The notes: generated by a model from the sequence alone, not told the origin. A stretch of DNA of 64,000 nt from Solanum dulcamara (GCF_947179165.1 NC_077238.1:77219757-77283756); one strand, 5' to 3'; positions 11,435 through 24,396 are shown, counted from the first letter of the stretch. Numbers and translations are program-made.

Positions 11435-12099
11435 AATCCTAACTTCTCTATCCTTCATAAGCAAGAGCTACTAAGCCTAACTAGCTAGCAAATGCCTCCC
11501 ATAACAGCTATAGCAACAATCTTCACTACAAAATATGGTTAGTAAAGCTTACATCCGATTCCTAGAACTAATTTAAAAAAATTCGAGAATACAATAATAA
11601 GCTTTAATAGGAGAAGTCTTCTATTGTTTTAGAAAAGGTCTTCGCCAAAATATACTCGTCCAACTACAAAGAATACTTGATTGACTTGATTTAAACTTGA
11701 TACAAATTTTTAATTTGCAGCTATAGTTCAACTCTAAAATTGTACAAGTGCTGCAATAAAAACTGCTTATCCATGTTGTTAGTGTTCTGTGGTAATATAA
11801 GTTTTGGCGTTCAAATTTGCAAGTTAACTTTACCTATTCTATGTTCATACTTAGGAATTTGAGGAAGCTGCTACATATGGAAGAACTAGAAGTACCTGTT
11901 GTGTTATTCGAATATTCAACCACAGGGCTGAAAAAAAAGGCAAGACTTCTTAACTACCTACTGTCGAGATTTGTGTTTTTCCCCGGACTTTTAAATTGAT
12001 ACAGTTGAAATATAACGTCATTTAGATTTGCTTCTTTCCTCACAACCTTGAATGTTCTTATGTTGTTCAATAACACAAAATATCTTTCTTATTTAAGCT
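11435..12099. other. Spacer after Helitron remnant
   Basis: No gene or clear element end was found. Helitron 3' hairpin plus CTRR was looked for just after the helicase stop and not seen. Confidence 0.4.
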
Positions 12100-12104
12100 A
12101 TTTG

Positions 12105-14830
12105 TGTCACGCTCAGGAGGGTACCCTAGACGTGGCCGGCACTCAGAAACCATTACTGGCTCTCAAGCGAACCACTTGGCATGATCACACATCTGTTCAT
12201 TCATTCAATCAGCGAAAGACTTAAAATAAAGACATAATTAGGTGGTCAATTCCAATCAACAATTTAGCTCAAGGAAGAAAGACCATGGGCCAACAAATCG
12301 AACTCTAATCTATGTTATTAAAATAGTATGACAAGACCAATTCAAGGAAATAAAATACTCAATCAACCTATCACTATCTAGTTTATGAAGCCTCTATCAC
12401 TATTATCTAATTGGTGTCAATGACAGGTTCATGGCCACTTCAAATCAGAAAGAAAAGACTAAACTCAACACAATAATAACATAAGTGGTATCCTCCGAAT
12501 GTAGGGGAGGACTCACCAATAAGCTGAGTGTGAACAGATCCTCAACGGTGCACCTATTGATGATCTCTTAAACCTGTCTCTGCAACATGAAACGATGCAA
12601 TCCAAATGGACGTCAGTATGAGGAATGTACGAGTATGTAATGTAGCAGAATGAAACATGCATAAGGTAGAATAACATCAGCTCAAGTAACTCAATCACGT
12701 GTAAGGAACTCAATCAAGATATCATAAGTCTAAAGCAAGAGTAAGATTTAGATAGAGACCATTCATATATAATCCAATCCAATCCAATCATTAGAGTACT
12801 ATCAAGACCAATCTGGATCAACTCTGAAAATACTCATGTAGACTCAGAGGACTCAACTCGATAGATATGCAAATTAGAATTTAGCAATGCCTTTCAAATG
12901 GACTCAATCATCTATAATCTCAATCAAACCAACGACATCATGCACAATCCACTCAATTTGGGAGTTTCTCTAACCGACAACCATCACCTATGAGCCAGTG
13001 ATGCAAAATGAAGCGGTGTCATTGCCACACCCGTCCAATACTTTATCAAGGTAAGGGATGAATCACTATCATAGGATCCACAATCTATCAAAGTCCATCG
13101 TTTTGGGACTTAAGATGTTTAACCCTCCATCCAACAAGGCTAAGTAGTTCATATGATTCGAGTAGAGACTTACTCTTACCCAATTTGATGCTCAATACTC
13201 CTCCCAAGATCAATATGCTCATATCTATCAGGTAAGATATTCAAATCATCTCATCTAGTCTCATTGGACTCTTTTTCAACTCATTCGTTCTATCAAATCA
13301 ATCCTTTCAACCAATCAATTTCCCAATCGTTCTCAAATCATTTAGTTATGATGGGTTTTAGACAATTATTTATGACAACATCTAAGACTATCAATTCGTC
13401 AACACTATCAATACTATCATCATGCTCACATTTCAATCACAATCATGCATTCACAGTTCAAGGCTCTAGACTAAATACTTAATCATGATGCTCTTTCAAA
13501 TCAATACAATCAAATCCACTCATTTAAATTAAATACTCAACTCTTTTAAATCTCTTTAAAAATATGCAATCTCGACTCAAAATAATGCATAGAGAAATCA
13601 GGATCACAACACAGTTATAATCTTAAAGACTCTTTACAATTCAACTCAGGCTCGGCTCTTGCTCAAATCATCAAGTTCTTTCTGTAAAATATATATATTC
13701 AAAATTATGAAAAACTTTCAAAGACTCCTTAGACTCAACTCATGTGAAAACTCAAACTCTTATAAAATCATTGCTCAAAATCAAATATAATCCTCAATTA
13801 GGGTTCACGTGAATGAAGACATGAAAATGTATCCAAATCACATAATCAACCCATGAACAACACCAATACGTATTTAAATAAGTATAAGGAACTCAAAAGA
13901 CAATAGATAACTCAAGAATTCAATTCAGGGAACTTGAAAACTCCAACTCAACTCAACTCGAATCAATAAAGATGAAGGGGCACGTGGACGAACTCAATCC
14001 AATGTTGTGGTAGCCTTACATACCTAGAATAATTAGATTCTTGAAGGATTTTGAAGAACTCGATGAATTCTCTTGGAACCCTGCCTTTTTCTCCTCTTGA
14101 AATAACTTAGAACGTGTGAATTTTGATTTGTTTGAGGGTTTAGAATGAATGGAGAGGTTATAAGACTATAAAGTAGACCTAGGGAAGTTAATTGAGGATA
14201 AAAGGTCAATAATATCCTTCTAGGAATGTAAGAAAACCATAAAAATTAAAAAAAGACCTCTTAATGAGTCTCATTGTCCAAATCGACGAGTTGGAGGTCT
14301 CTTTGCTGATCCATTCGGTGAGTCGCCAAAAGGGGCTTTAGCTCGCCTAAAATAACAGTTTCTGGAGGATTTTGGATCCATTCGGTGAGCTAAATCGGGT
14401 CTCGCATAACCATTTGGTGAATCGCCAAAATGGATAGTCAGCTCGCCTAATTGTCCTGTCCGTACTCCATTTAGTAAAATGACCATAACTTTCTAATCTG
14501 AAATCCAAATGAGGCAAACTTGGTGAAGTTGAAAAGAGAACACGTAGATTTTTAATTTGATAGGTATGGGCAACCTAAATCTTAATATTCTGAGACATAT
14601 GATCATTTTAAGTTGACCCTCATAAGATCTTATATGAAAACTTAATTGGTAAAGGATCTTTCAACTCGACTTAGTACTAGAGGTTCTTTATGACCATAAT
14701 TCACCTCTAATACAATTCAAATACTTAGGAATTGATTCTAATTCATATATAAAATTAGAATTCATCGATTCGAGTCTATACGCATATGAAGAATTGTTCG
14801 AGTCTTGGTGAAAATTTTTGGGGTGTTACA
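12105..14830 (-). mobile_element. Solo LTR of a Ty3-gypsy element with perfect target duplication
   Basis: The block begins TGTCACGCTC and ends GGTGTTACA, i.e. TGTAACACC...GTGACA when read on the minus strand. It is flanked by the identical 5-mer ATTTG at 12100-12104 and 14831-14835. No internal region is attached on either side, so it is a solo LTR of 2726 bp left by LTR-LTR recombination. Near 14300-14450 it carries repeated GGTGA(G/A)TCGCCAAAA phrases. Confidence 0.85.
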
Positions 14831-14835
14831 ATTTG

Positions 14836-15370
14836 GTTACCGAAAAAGAACATCTTTTTGAGTTCTCGAATTAACGGACAAGTCTCGCTCAGTAGTCAGA
14901 TCCATCAATAGGAACTAGGGAAACTAAACTAGCTAAGTAATTATCCGTATTTTTTATTGCTTAATATTGTAGACATTGTAAGTTTGTTATCCAACTTACT
15001 AATTGTATGTTGTACATGATTTTCCTCACTCTGTTACAAAATAATCATAGGTTTTTTTTAACTGAAACTGAAAATAGTAGCATTCTTTAAGATGAGGCAT
15101 ATCCAAAATCGTTTGATGATCTTAGCATTCTTTAGTTTCAATAAATGTCATTACTGATGATCCAAAATCATACATATTGATAAAAAGAATTGTTATTTAT
15201 TTGTTGAATAGACAGATAGATTGAAAAAATCAAGATTATGCTTAATAATAAAGACTAAAAGTAAAGAGAAATAGCAGAAAAACTAACATTGTTAGCTGAA
15301 ACTAAAGTTATGTATTGAAGCTTAAATTATACATTTAGGAACTCAAGAATTTTCTTGTAAATTAAATTCC
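14836..15370. other. Spacer, no gene seen
   Basis: AT-rich sequence resumes after the solo LTR. Nothing is recognised. Confidence 0.4.
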
Positions 15371-16690
15371 AACATTTTGGTTCTCTATCCAATTGTACTT
15401 TGTAGAGAATTTTTAGTTAGTCCGAGTGATTTTCAATATAATGTTTGCTACGCTTCCAAGGAAAGTTACATCCCTAGCCTCGGTTCACTTTTCTCCCGAA
15501 AAAGACATGAACAGCTGAGTCAATCAGGCGAAATGGAATTGGCGCGTACCAATTTGGGTTAGATTCCAGAGGTGAAATCTTCTAGTTCTTCCTATTTGAC
15601 CCGAAACCAAAGGTATAGGTTGGTTGGGGAAAACTCCAAAATTAGCATTCCAAAAAGCTTACCTTATATTATAGAAATATTTGAGAAAGGGGCACCATAA
15701 CCATCCACGCCGTTCCGAGCCTCGTCTTCAAAAAATTAAGCTACTTAGACTGATGCTGGTGGCGCAAGCTTGCAACAGGCAAGCGCAAGCTTGCAACAGG
15801 AAAGCGCAAGCTTGCAACGGCAAGCGCAACAACTATTTTTGGAATATTCCTAGGGCAAGAAGAATTCTAACCTGTAAACCAGAGTGGGCGAACAAGATGC
15901 AAAACATATCATAAATGTTGAATTCTAAGAAAGAGGGGGGGCCGATCGACCCTCTTTCCCTCATTCCACTCGTCCAGCCTTCTTCACGAACTTGTACGAC
16001 CAGAATAGAGTAAGGGGAAAAGACTCAAGTATAGTTTAGCAATAAAAAGAGGTGGAATCTTCTAGTTCTTCCTATTTGACCCGAAACCGATCGTCCTAGA
16101 CTACATTCTTCTTTCCTGGCTTGGGAAAGTTTTTCAACTTTCCAACCGGGACTGATAATCTCGGATGATGCCATAAAAAAATGTCTAAAGCAGCCCAAAA
16201 AACAGCAAAAAAGGAAAGAGTGACAGTTCCTCTGACATTTTCTTGCAATCTTCCTCCCAATATCTTTAACAAGGTTGTTTTCCCACTGCCAGAAGGCCAT
16301 CAAATTTTTTTGAGTTATTTTCTTGATTCTGATTGATTGCCTTTTTTGTTCCTATGCAGATAGGAGGATCCCTTTTTTGGGATAGTCTTTTCACTCTCCA
16401 CTCTCCACCATAAAAAAATCTTTCCATTATATCTCAGGATTAGTCAAAGGAAGTACGACAGAATCTAAGAAATGATCAAGTCTTCAGTAAATTGGTGGAA
16501 CATTTTGCATCAGCTCTAGGATAAGAGGCGGTTGGTTTATGCTCGGCTCGGGCAACTCGTCCACGTCTGCAAGATACCAGAAGGCGTCTAGAATTTCTCG
16601 AGCGTGAGCTCTCCATGTTCCGATCCCGAAAAAAACTAATTTTTCTCGATCTATACGCAATCAAAGGATTTCTCCTTAAAAAAGATAAGA
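15371..16690. other. Probable organelle-derived (mitochondrial-like) DNA insert
   Basis: Base composition changes abruptly to a more balanced mix, with phrases such as GGCGAAATGGAATTGGCGCG and GGGGGGGCCGATCGACCC that differ from the AT-rich flanks and resemble plant mitochondrial spacer DNA. A 38-bp direct repeat with one mismatch occurs at 15571-15608 and 16051-16088, and a 21-bp tandem repeat at 15762. Short open frames exist on both strands, but none was recognised as a mitochondrial gene. The origin is inferred from style, not from an identified gene. Confidence 0.45.
15762..15823 (+). repeat. 21-bp tandem repeat, three copies
   Basis: GCGCAAGCTTGCAACAGG plus three bases occurs at 15762, 15783 and 15804 (the last is one base shorter). 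Each unit contains the palindrome GCAAGCTTGC. Confidence 0.9.
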
Positions 16691-16768
16691 ATTACCCTTG
16701 CTTTCTTTTTGGGGGTTCGAAATATAAAATATAAACACACAAAAAAGCCTAAGGAAATTCAATATACA

Positions 16769-16792
16769 ATATATATATATATATATATATAT
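16769..16792. repeat. (AT)n microsatellite
   Basis: About 12 AT dinucleotides in a row. Confidence 0.95.
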
Positions 16793-16820
16793 ACATAAAA
16801 AATAACTTTAACCATGTATA

Positions 16821-19080
16821 TGTAATGATCTGTTAGTTCGTTTTTAGCACTAAAACTATTTTGACTCTTCCCATAAAATTTTTGAATAAGAATTTTGAAC
16901 TATCCGTTTAACTATCGTTATTTAGTTGAAGGGTATTCTTTTAAATAATTAATTTATGTGGTGATTTTAATATTTTTATAATTAAATATTAATGGAAGAC
17001 AATAATTATTTTAAATTAGAAGTGGGTCATATCCACTACTCCCTTAAAGTCCATATATCTAGGTTAGATAAAATAGAAACAATTATTTATAATCTGTACT
17101 TGAAGAAAAAAAATAGAGAGGACGACAATACTTGCGACGGCGTGAACCAGAGAAGCATTTAGTGTGCTTCAGGTAAATATTATGTTGAATGTATATTAAA
17201 TTTTTAAGGATAGAAAAATTCTTTTATACTATTGAAAAAAATGTAATGTTGCAAGGGATAGTGGAAAAGTGTGATGCGGTGGGTTAGTTATTGGGCAAGA
17301 AGACAAATTGGGTTTTTGGTTCCAATTTAATGTAGATTTGCCTTTTTCTATTTGCTTTGCAGTATGCTAGAATTAGTGGAATAGTTGTATGCTCTCTTTC
17401 TTTTCTATTTTTTTTGTTAATATAACTTGTAACAAGTAACAGTAATTTATGTCTACAGATTTAAGTTTAAGGAACTAGTTATTAAATCAGAAACAGTAGG
17501 TTGATAATATGTAAGGTTTCTTATAATTTATTGGTGAATTCGCAAGTTTTTGTAGTTAAGTTGGTTTTGACATGTTGGTGTATATTTAATTATTGGGGGG
17601 TATGGTATTATACGAATACCATTAGATTTATGATATGGAAGAAATTGAGACTTAATCTTAGGCTTGAGACTTAGGTAATTGGTTATAGGTTTGGGTGAGT
17701 TTTGGGTCTAGGCTAGACATGTAATAATATGGGTGTCTACGGATTCATTTACTTATTAATAATATATATTTGATAGATTGGGAACGTTCTGAAGCCTTGC
17801 GAAAGGGAAAGGCAAAATCTTGAGGATTTGTGACACGTGTTCAATATTAGAGGTATGTTAAGACTTTCAGACTTCGTTGAAGGATATTTTTTCTAATTAA
17901 AGATTAAAATTTAAAATAGATAACGGGTAAGGACGAAAGATGGGGGTCTCGTACCAATGGTGTGATGAGCATTGGTACGAGTACTGGTGTGATAAAGGGA
18001 AAGTTTATTACTATAGAACGAAGGATTATAATCCAAGAATGCCAAAGCATATGGGCTTTAGCTGATGTATTATTAATTTGGTTTCTTTTGTATGATTGTG
18101 CTTCTTATTTGAACCCATATAATTGTGATAGTAGAGGTGATTATATGTCACACTGATGTTTGATTTATTGATATGCATCATCATCCCATATGTTGTTGAT
18201 ATTATATTGTGCACATGCATTGAAATGAGATTGAGTATGAGTAAAGGTCCGACACGGGAAGATCGTTCGTGAAAGATCATTTTATGGTTATAAGTTGGGC
18301 ACGTGGAGATCGTCCATGTTGGGGATGTTTGATTTTATGATAGTGCATTGAGATCATTCACATAGACACGTGGAGATCGTCCATGTCGGTATATGGACCT
18401 TGCGAGTCCCCCATGGGTCACAAACTCTCTTAGTATATTCCGAGAAGTATTGTGTATATACGGTTGTGAGGTTACTTGATATTTGAGGCATATCATCTCA
18501 TTGTGTTGCATTGCATCTCATTATCTTCTTCATTTTTACTTGATTATGTGTTAAATATTTTGTGTCATTTAATTATCCCTATTTTGGTGAGACTTGACTG
18601 ATGAGTATAATGTAGAATTATAAACTTTGAGAATGAATTTTATATATTCATGTCACTACTTCTTCGTTGTCGGTCAATGAGACATACTGGGTACATGTGG
18701 TTTCGTCCTCATACTACACTTGTTGCATTCTTTTGTGGTGCAGATTTGATTTTGAATACGAGCGCATCTCGTGGAGCTTTGTGAGTCCGAGCTTAAGTTA
18801 TCCGGGAGTTGTGGTGAGCTGCTTGGCTGTTCCGCGGCCCACACCTCACTCTATCTTTCATTTATTCTGTTATTTTAGTATTCAGGCAAGATATTTATTA
18901 CGTCTAAACTGGTAATTTAGTTTCATATTTGAATCTTATTTTAGAAGCTCTTGTACTTATGACACCAAATCTTGGGTGATATTTTAGCTTTCCGCATTTC
19001 ATACTTATGACAAACTTAATGTGTTGGATATTCCACTTGTCGCTTGTCTCCATACTTTATTTATTTTATTGATGCTATAT
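16821..19080 (+). mobile_element. Probable gypsy LTR fragment
   Basis: It starts TGTAATGATCTG, like the LTR at 5595. It contains internal repeats of CACGTGGAGATCGTCCATGT (near 18300 and 18367) and a final part rich in phrases like those before the 3' end of such LTRs (18730-18900). The expected GTGACA end is not present, so the right end is lost or cut by the Helitron-related block that follows. The right limit is approximate. Confidence 0.5.
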
Positions 19081-19756
19081 AATGCTACTTGATGCTAAAA
19101 TGTATCTACAAGTAGATTTTTTTATTAACTATAAGAAGAAAAGGACAAAAGTTTTCTTTTCTTAGAGAATAAAGAATGGGAGGAAGGAAATCTTGATAGA
19201 ATTTGAAAAAGCAAACGACAAGTCAAATAAGGCAATAAAATATGAAAAATATATACATTTTTTATATTTCTAAGGCCTTTTTTAAAGCAAAACAAAAGGT
19301 GATCTACTATTGGTTATAGTCTTCATGACATGACATGATAAATCAAGTCAAGAAGGCGAGGCTCCTAGCAATGGAGAGAAAGGGAAGTGGGTAAGCGCGC
19401 TCCTTTCACTTAACTGGTTAGTTAGGACCTTTTTTACAATTAGTTTTATATTTTATACTATGTAATGTGTGGAATATGAATGAACAATTCTTATCTATGT
19501 TTTTTTCAATTTATAAATATCCTAACGTGTCCAATCATTTTTCAATGTGCATGCTTGCGTTTAAATAGGTTATGTGATAAACTCAAGGCAGTTTAGACGC
19601 ATTATTCTCAGTTGCCTTTAACATTGTCAGTTTAATGAATATAATATCGTTTCTATAGTGCAACAACTGTTCAGTCAACGATCTATACCAACAATTCTTT
19701 TCTCCATCATTGATGTTATCTTCTCCTTCAATTTTGTGTACAAACAGGTCGATGTT
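19081..19756. other. Possible body of a non-autonomous Helitron
   Basis: No coding sequence is seen. It leads directly into a Helitron-type 3' terminus at 19757-19790. A candidate 5' TC start was not fixed. Confidence 0.35.
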
Positions 19757-19790
19757 GGCCCGTGCTAAAGCATGGGCCTTGCCCCTCTAG
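19757..19790 (+). mobile_element. Helitron 3' terminus (hairpin plus CTAG)
   Basis: GGCCCGTGC, loop TAAA, GCATGGGCC form a 9-bp stem with one G-T pair at 19757-19778. After 8 bases comes CTAG at 19787-19790, followed by host T. Hairpin, spacer, CTRR and a following T are the defining 3' end of Helitrons, here on the plus strand. Confidence 0.8.
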
Positions 19791-19845
19791 TATATGTATA
19801 TGAGTTTACATCTAATCATTGGAGACCAATAGAATGGATATCATA

Positions 19846-20275
19846 TCATTTGGTACAACGTGTAAAAATAATGTTAAATAAAGTATATTAGTATTGCTTG
19901 CATTGATAATATTTATATTAGAAATGTTTGCATTAATTATAATAAATTATTTCTTATGCATTATTTGGTTTGGTGTATTAAAAATAGCATTCATTGCATA
20001 AAAATATTTATTTATAAAAATACCCTTCACAATTATAGTGGAAAAGATCGATGTAAAAAAAGATTTTGAGAGGCAATGGGGTCTTTAATTATGTTAATGC
20101 ATACATTAAAACTCTTTGCATTACTCATACCTATATATCCATGGTATTAGTAATACACACCTTAATTAATACCAGTGTTAATTATACATAACATGAAAAT
20201 ATGTATCAAACAAGGTATTACTAATATACAGAATTAAAGCATGCATTATTTTTGCTAATACACTCTACCAAATCA
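19846..20275 (+). mobile_element. MITE family A, copy 1
   Basis: A foldback-type element whose start (ATTTGGTACAACGTGTA) and end (ACACTCTACCAAAT) are inverted. It is similar over its whole length to the element at 20812-23375, e.g. the TTGCATAAAAATATTTATTTA stretch. It has no coding capacity. Confidence 0.7.
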
Positions 20276-20477
20276 CTAAAATCAATTCAAGTTATTATGT
20301 TTGAGTGAAATAATAAAGTAAATATATATTAACTAATTATGATTAAATAATAGTTACACAAATATATATATATATATATATAATATTAATTTAATTTAAA
20401 CACTTAATATAAATAATTTTTTTAGATAAAAGAGAAAATATATTCACCAGTAAGAGCAACACAGAACAAATACCAAC

Positions 20478-20660
20478 ATGACTTGTGGTGCAATTGTGGG
20501 ATTGTTTCACCCTTAAGTAGAGGTCTCGGGTTCGAGCCCTTGGTATGAAAAAAATCATGTTAAAAGTGTCACCCCCAAATGGGCTCTGCAGTGCACGATC
20601 CGAATTTAGTCGGGACTCCACGAGATTTGGACACCAAATAAAAAACCAAAAAATAAAAAT
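20478..20660 (+). mobile_element. TS-type SINE (tRNA-derived)
   Basis: A Pol III B-box-like GGTTCGAGCCC lies at about 20529-20539, preceded by GAGGTCTCG. The 3' part, TTAGTCGGGACTCCACGAG..GGACACC, is the conserved tail domain of the Solanaceae TS SINE. The A box is degraded, and the end runs into an A-rich stretch. Confidence 0.75.
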
Positions 20661-20811
20661 AAAACACAGGACAGATAAGGCAAATGTCATTTTCATAGTT
20701 ATATTTTAAAAACTTCTACAATGTAGTCTAGTCCAGAAAGACACTTCCTGTTGGTTGATAAAATTAAAACTCTTTCGAATTTATTTTTTCTCAAAGTCTA
20801 TGGGTCGTTTG

Positions 20812-23375
20812 ATAGAGTGTATTAAAATAATATTAAATAGAGTGTATTAGTAATGCTTGTATTAGTTATGTTTGCATTAATTATACATAGAATATTTCTT
20901 ATGCATTGTTTGATTTAGTGTATTAAAAAATAACATGCATTGCATAAAAATATTTATTTACAAAAATATGCTCAACAATTATAATGAAAAAGATGTAAAA
21001 GGAGTTTTGAGGAGTAATTGGGTCTTTAACCATAATAATACAAGTATTAAATCCCCTTCCATTACTAATACCTAGAAATCCAAGGTATTAGTAATGCAAA
21101 CGTTAATACACAATAGAGTGTTGCCATGAAAAAATGTACCAAACAAGATTGTCACGACTCGATCTAGGGCCTAGTCGTAAGAAGTCGATCAAAACCCGAG
21201 GGGCCTCCAACCAAGCCTCTTAAAATATCATTAAGCAAACACAAGGAAAAGTAAATGCGGAAATAACATAGAAGAAGTCTCAATCATGAATCTTTTAATG
21301 TAACTTTGACGACATAGACTCTATAACATTTGTCCAACTAATGCCTCTACTAACTAAGAAGGACGGGGGCTAAGACATGTCCCTAGATCACCCTCAATAA
21401 TATGAAACATAACAAAGTCCTTTGAGGTAAGAATCAACAACTCATAACTAGTCCCAATAGATGAGTACTCACCAAACACTTCGCCGAACGGAACCTCTAC
21501 TAGCCACATATAGTAGGAGCGTGATCCCCAACCCCTACATTATGAGACAATGTAGGCAACAATATGCATTAGTACGTTTGAATGTACTAAGTATATGAAC
21601 ATGACATGCAATGTAAATCATAGGATGCGATGATCAAATAACGTACATGATAAAAAGGCTAAGTAAAGTCATGAGGAAATCATAGTGATCAAAGCATTTA
21701 AAAGGCATATTTAAAATCATGGAAGAACATACATATGTGGGATAGAACAGTAACCGACAATAAGACCATGCGAGCTATAACATGGAATCCCGATATCTCC
21801 CCATACAATGGAAGAAAGGAAAATCTACTTGCCAAGATAGACTCTATCCCGCTAGGCGAGTCATGTACATATGCTATATGTGGATCCACTAGCTAGGCCA
21901 AAAGGAAATCCTACGGTGGCACGTAGTTATGAGACAAGAGACTTTATATAAGGACCCCCTAAGTTGAGTCTCCACCTTAAGTCATCATTCGGTGCTAAGT
22001 CAAATCCCACGAAATACATATCATAGTAATCATACTTAGCATATATCATAAACTTATGCGTAGACTTCATAATTCATAGAATAACTCCGTTTCATGTCAT
22101 ACTTGCAATGTGAGTATAAGTCTTTCAACTTACAATATCATACTTGGATAATTCATTAGGTTGCTTGATCACCAATATAGAGTCCAAAGTCAACTTTTCC
22201 ACAGCTTGCATGAATTTCATAACTTGAACATAGTTGTAAACCGTGATCATAATTCATGCTTGAATTTAGAGTAAAATTCATATACATAGTCAATTTGGAT
22301 GAAACCATGAGAATACTTTGAAATCATTGAACTCCATAATCATACTTCATGTATATCATTTTTGAAAATAGATTCATGCATGGGCATTCGTAATTCAACT
22401 AGAAATCATGCAATTTATATAGAAACATACTTATAATGATCATTGATAATAGTTAAAAACGTAATTGAAACAGCCCAACACAATTCATCAAAATTAGAGT
22501 TTAAAGACAATGAATTTTCATGAGATTTTTGAAGAAAATCTTGGGACACCATGGGAGAAAGGAACCCATGGATCAATACCCACACACCTTGGTAAAATTG
22601 ACTTAGAATTGAAGAGGAAACCTTGATGAATTTGAAACCCTAGCTTGAAGTTTAGAAAAGAAGCTTTGAGAAGATCTCTTAGTCTAGCCTTAGGGAAAAT
22701 TTGAAGAATAAATTGAATAGAAGGGAAATTGAAGAATTAGGTTAATATAGACTTTGAACTTGGCCATGAAAGTGTCTAGGTTCATTAAACCGAACTTGAA
22801 AAAAGACCAAACTACCCCTCATTTAATTCTGGTCGGACAGCCCTACGAGGGCTCTTTAAAATCGTAGAGGTAGTAACAAATTGTAGGAATGACTCGTCCT
22901 GCAGGCCCTGCAAAAGACCTGAAAGTTGGGGTCTCTAAAGTTGTGTCTACGAGTCGTCAATTCGACTCGTCCTACAGGGTATGAAAACTCGCAAAATACT
23001 AGCCTCTGAAGTTTGCATACGACTCACCTTTACGAGTCGTAGTCCTCTCTACGACTCATCCTGTCGAGTCGTAGAAGAGGTCACAAGAGTTACATAGTTG
23101 CAGGATATCAGGCCTGCACTACGATTCCATTCTACGAGTTGTCAAAAAATTCGTAGGCTTACACACCACACTTACCAAATTTTCCAGCCTCACTTACTTG
23201 CACAAGTCGTTTCTACGACTTGTAAGGGTCCCTACAAATCATAGACATATTCGTAAACCTGAGGACTGCCCAAATTTTCTTAAGTTCACTTTTGTTCGAG
23301 GCCTTACAAAAGTACTACTAATACACCTAATTAATGCATGCATTATTTTTGCTAACATACTCTACCAAACGACCC
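20812..23375 (+). mobile_element. MITE family A, copy 2, split by a solo LTR
   Basis: The left part is 20812-21149 (GGGTCGTTTGATAGAGTG) and the right part 23314-23375 (ACTCTACCAAACGACCC, the inverse of the start). Removing 21150-23308 plus one target copy restores an element of about 400 bp collinear with copy 1. TAT-like bases flank both sides. Confidence 0.8.
21150..23308 (-). mobile_element. Solo gypsy LTR inserted into MITE family A
   Basis: It starts TGTCACGACTCG and ends GGCCTTACA, i.e. TGTAAGGCC...CGTGACA on the minus strand, 2159 bp. The flanking 5-mers AAGAT (21145-21149) and AAAGT (23309-23313) are a plausible decayed target duplication. The interrupted MITE resumes exactly on the other side. 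The 3' third (22830-23250) is packed with TACGACTCG/CGAGTCGTA palindromic phrases. Confidence 0.8.
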
Positions 23376-23680
23376 CTATGTTTCTTTCAAAAGAAAATGA
23401 GATGCCATGACTCTTGGAATACACATAAGCTGGGAAAGCAAACAATCATAATTACTTGCATGTAATATATATATTTTAAGTAAATATAAAATTGATACTT
23501 ATTTTTTAAAGCGTAATTGAGACCGTGAAATCGAATCTAACAAAAAAAATTCATTTGATCATCCTATAGTTTTACGATCTTTTGCTGTGTAACCTGAATA
23601 ATATTGTATTTTGTGAAATCCGTATGGGTGAAATTCTCATGGAAGAACGTGGGTAGAAAAATTTATCTCCTTGATAGAAT

Positions 23681-23870
23681 ACAACAACAATATACTCAAC
23701 GAAATTCCACTCAATGAGTTTTGGGAGGGTAGAATGTACACTATCTTATTACTAACTCGTAGAGATAGATAGCCTGTTTTGAAATACCCACAGTTCAAGT
23801 GCATCAAACTAAGTAAACCACCTACCTTTGATAATCGAAACACAATAAAGAACATATGATATAAAGTTTG
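23681..23870 (-). mobile_element. 3' tail of a truncated RTE LINE
   Basis: ACAACAACAATATACTCAAC followed by AATTCCACTCAATGAG, GGGAGGGTAGAATGTACAC and a reversed ATCTCTACGAG segment matches, region for region, the 3' tails of the RTE copies at 29482 and 27781. Confidence 0.75.
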
Positions 23871-23969
23871 TCTTCTTGATTGAATATAACCCTTTTTAAT
23901 AACTACAAAGTTTAGGGTTTAAATCCTCTTCCAAGTTGGCTAGGTCTTCCTTTACCACAAAGAAGAGTT

Positions 23970-24300
23970 TCCTTCATGGTAGAGTGCATTAGAAAAATAA
24001 TAAACACATTAGCTTTGTATATCAACGTAATGTATACATTATACTTGATACTATGCTATGTATAAGTAATACATAAAAAGTAATGGTATTAATAATGAAA
24101 AGAATTTTCATGCATCCATTGACATGATTAAAGACACATTTGTCGCATAAAACCTCTTTCATATTTTTTTCACCTTATTTGTAGATGATATTTTTGTAAA
24201 TATATTTCTTAAATATAAACTATGTAAATCAAAACTAATGTAAGTATAACTAATACCAACATTACTAATACATTATATTCAATACCAATCTCATACACCC
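23970..24300 (-). mobile_element. MITE family A, copy 3 (diverged)
   Basis: It has the same GGTAGAGTGCATTAG / ATACACCCTAAG.TTATTTGGTACA ends and internal TTTGTAAATATATTT phrase as copies 1 and 2, in reverse order and more diverged. Confidence 0.5.
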
Positions 24301-24396
24301 TAAGATTATTTGGTACACATATTAAATTATTTCGATATTATAATTTTAGGATTATACTCTCTATCACATGATTAAACTTGAGATTAAATTTATATA

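Noticed and set aside
16025..16664. Possible mitochondrial gene frames on the minus strand
   Set aside because: Frames are short and I could not match them to any mitochondrial protein; only the general organelle-like character is reported.
20520..20545. tRNA gene at the GGTTCGAGCCC B box
   Set aside because: No full cloverleaf or A box; the downstream tail identifies a SINE.
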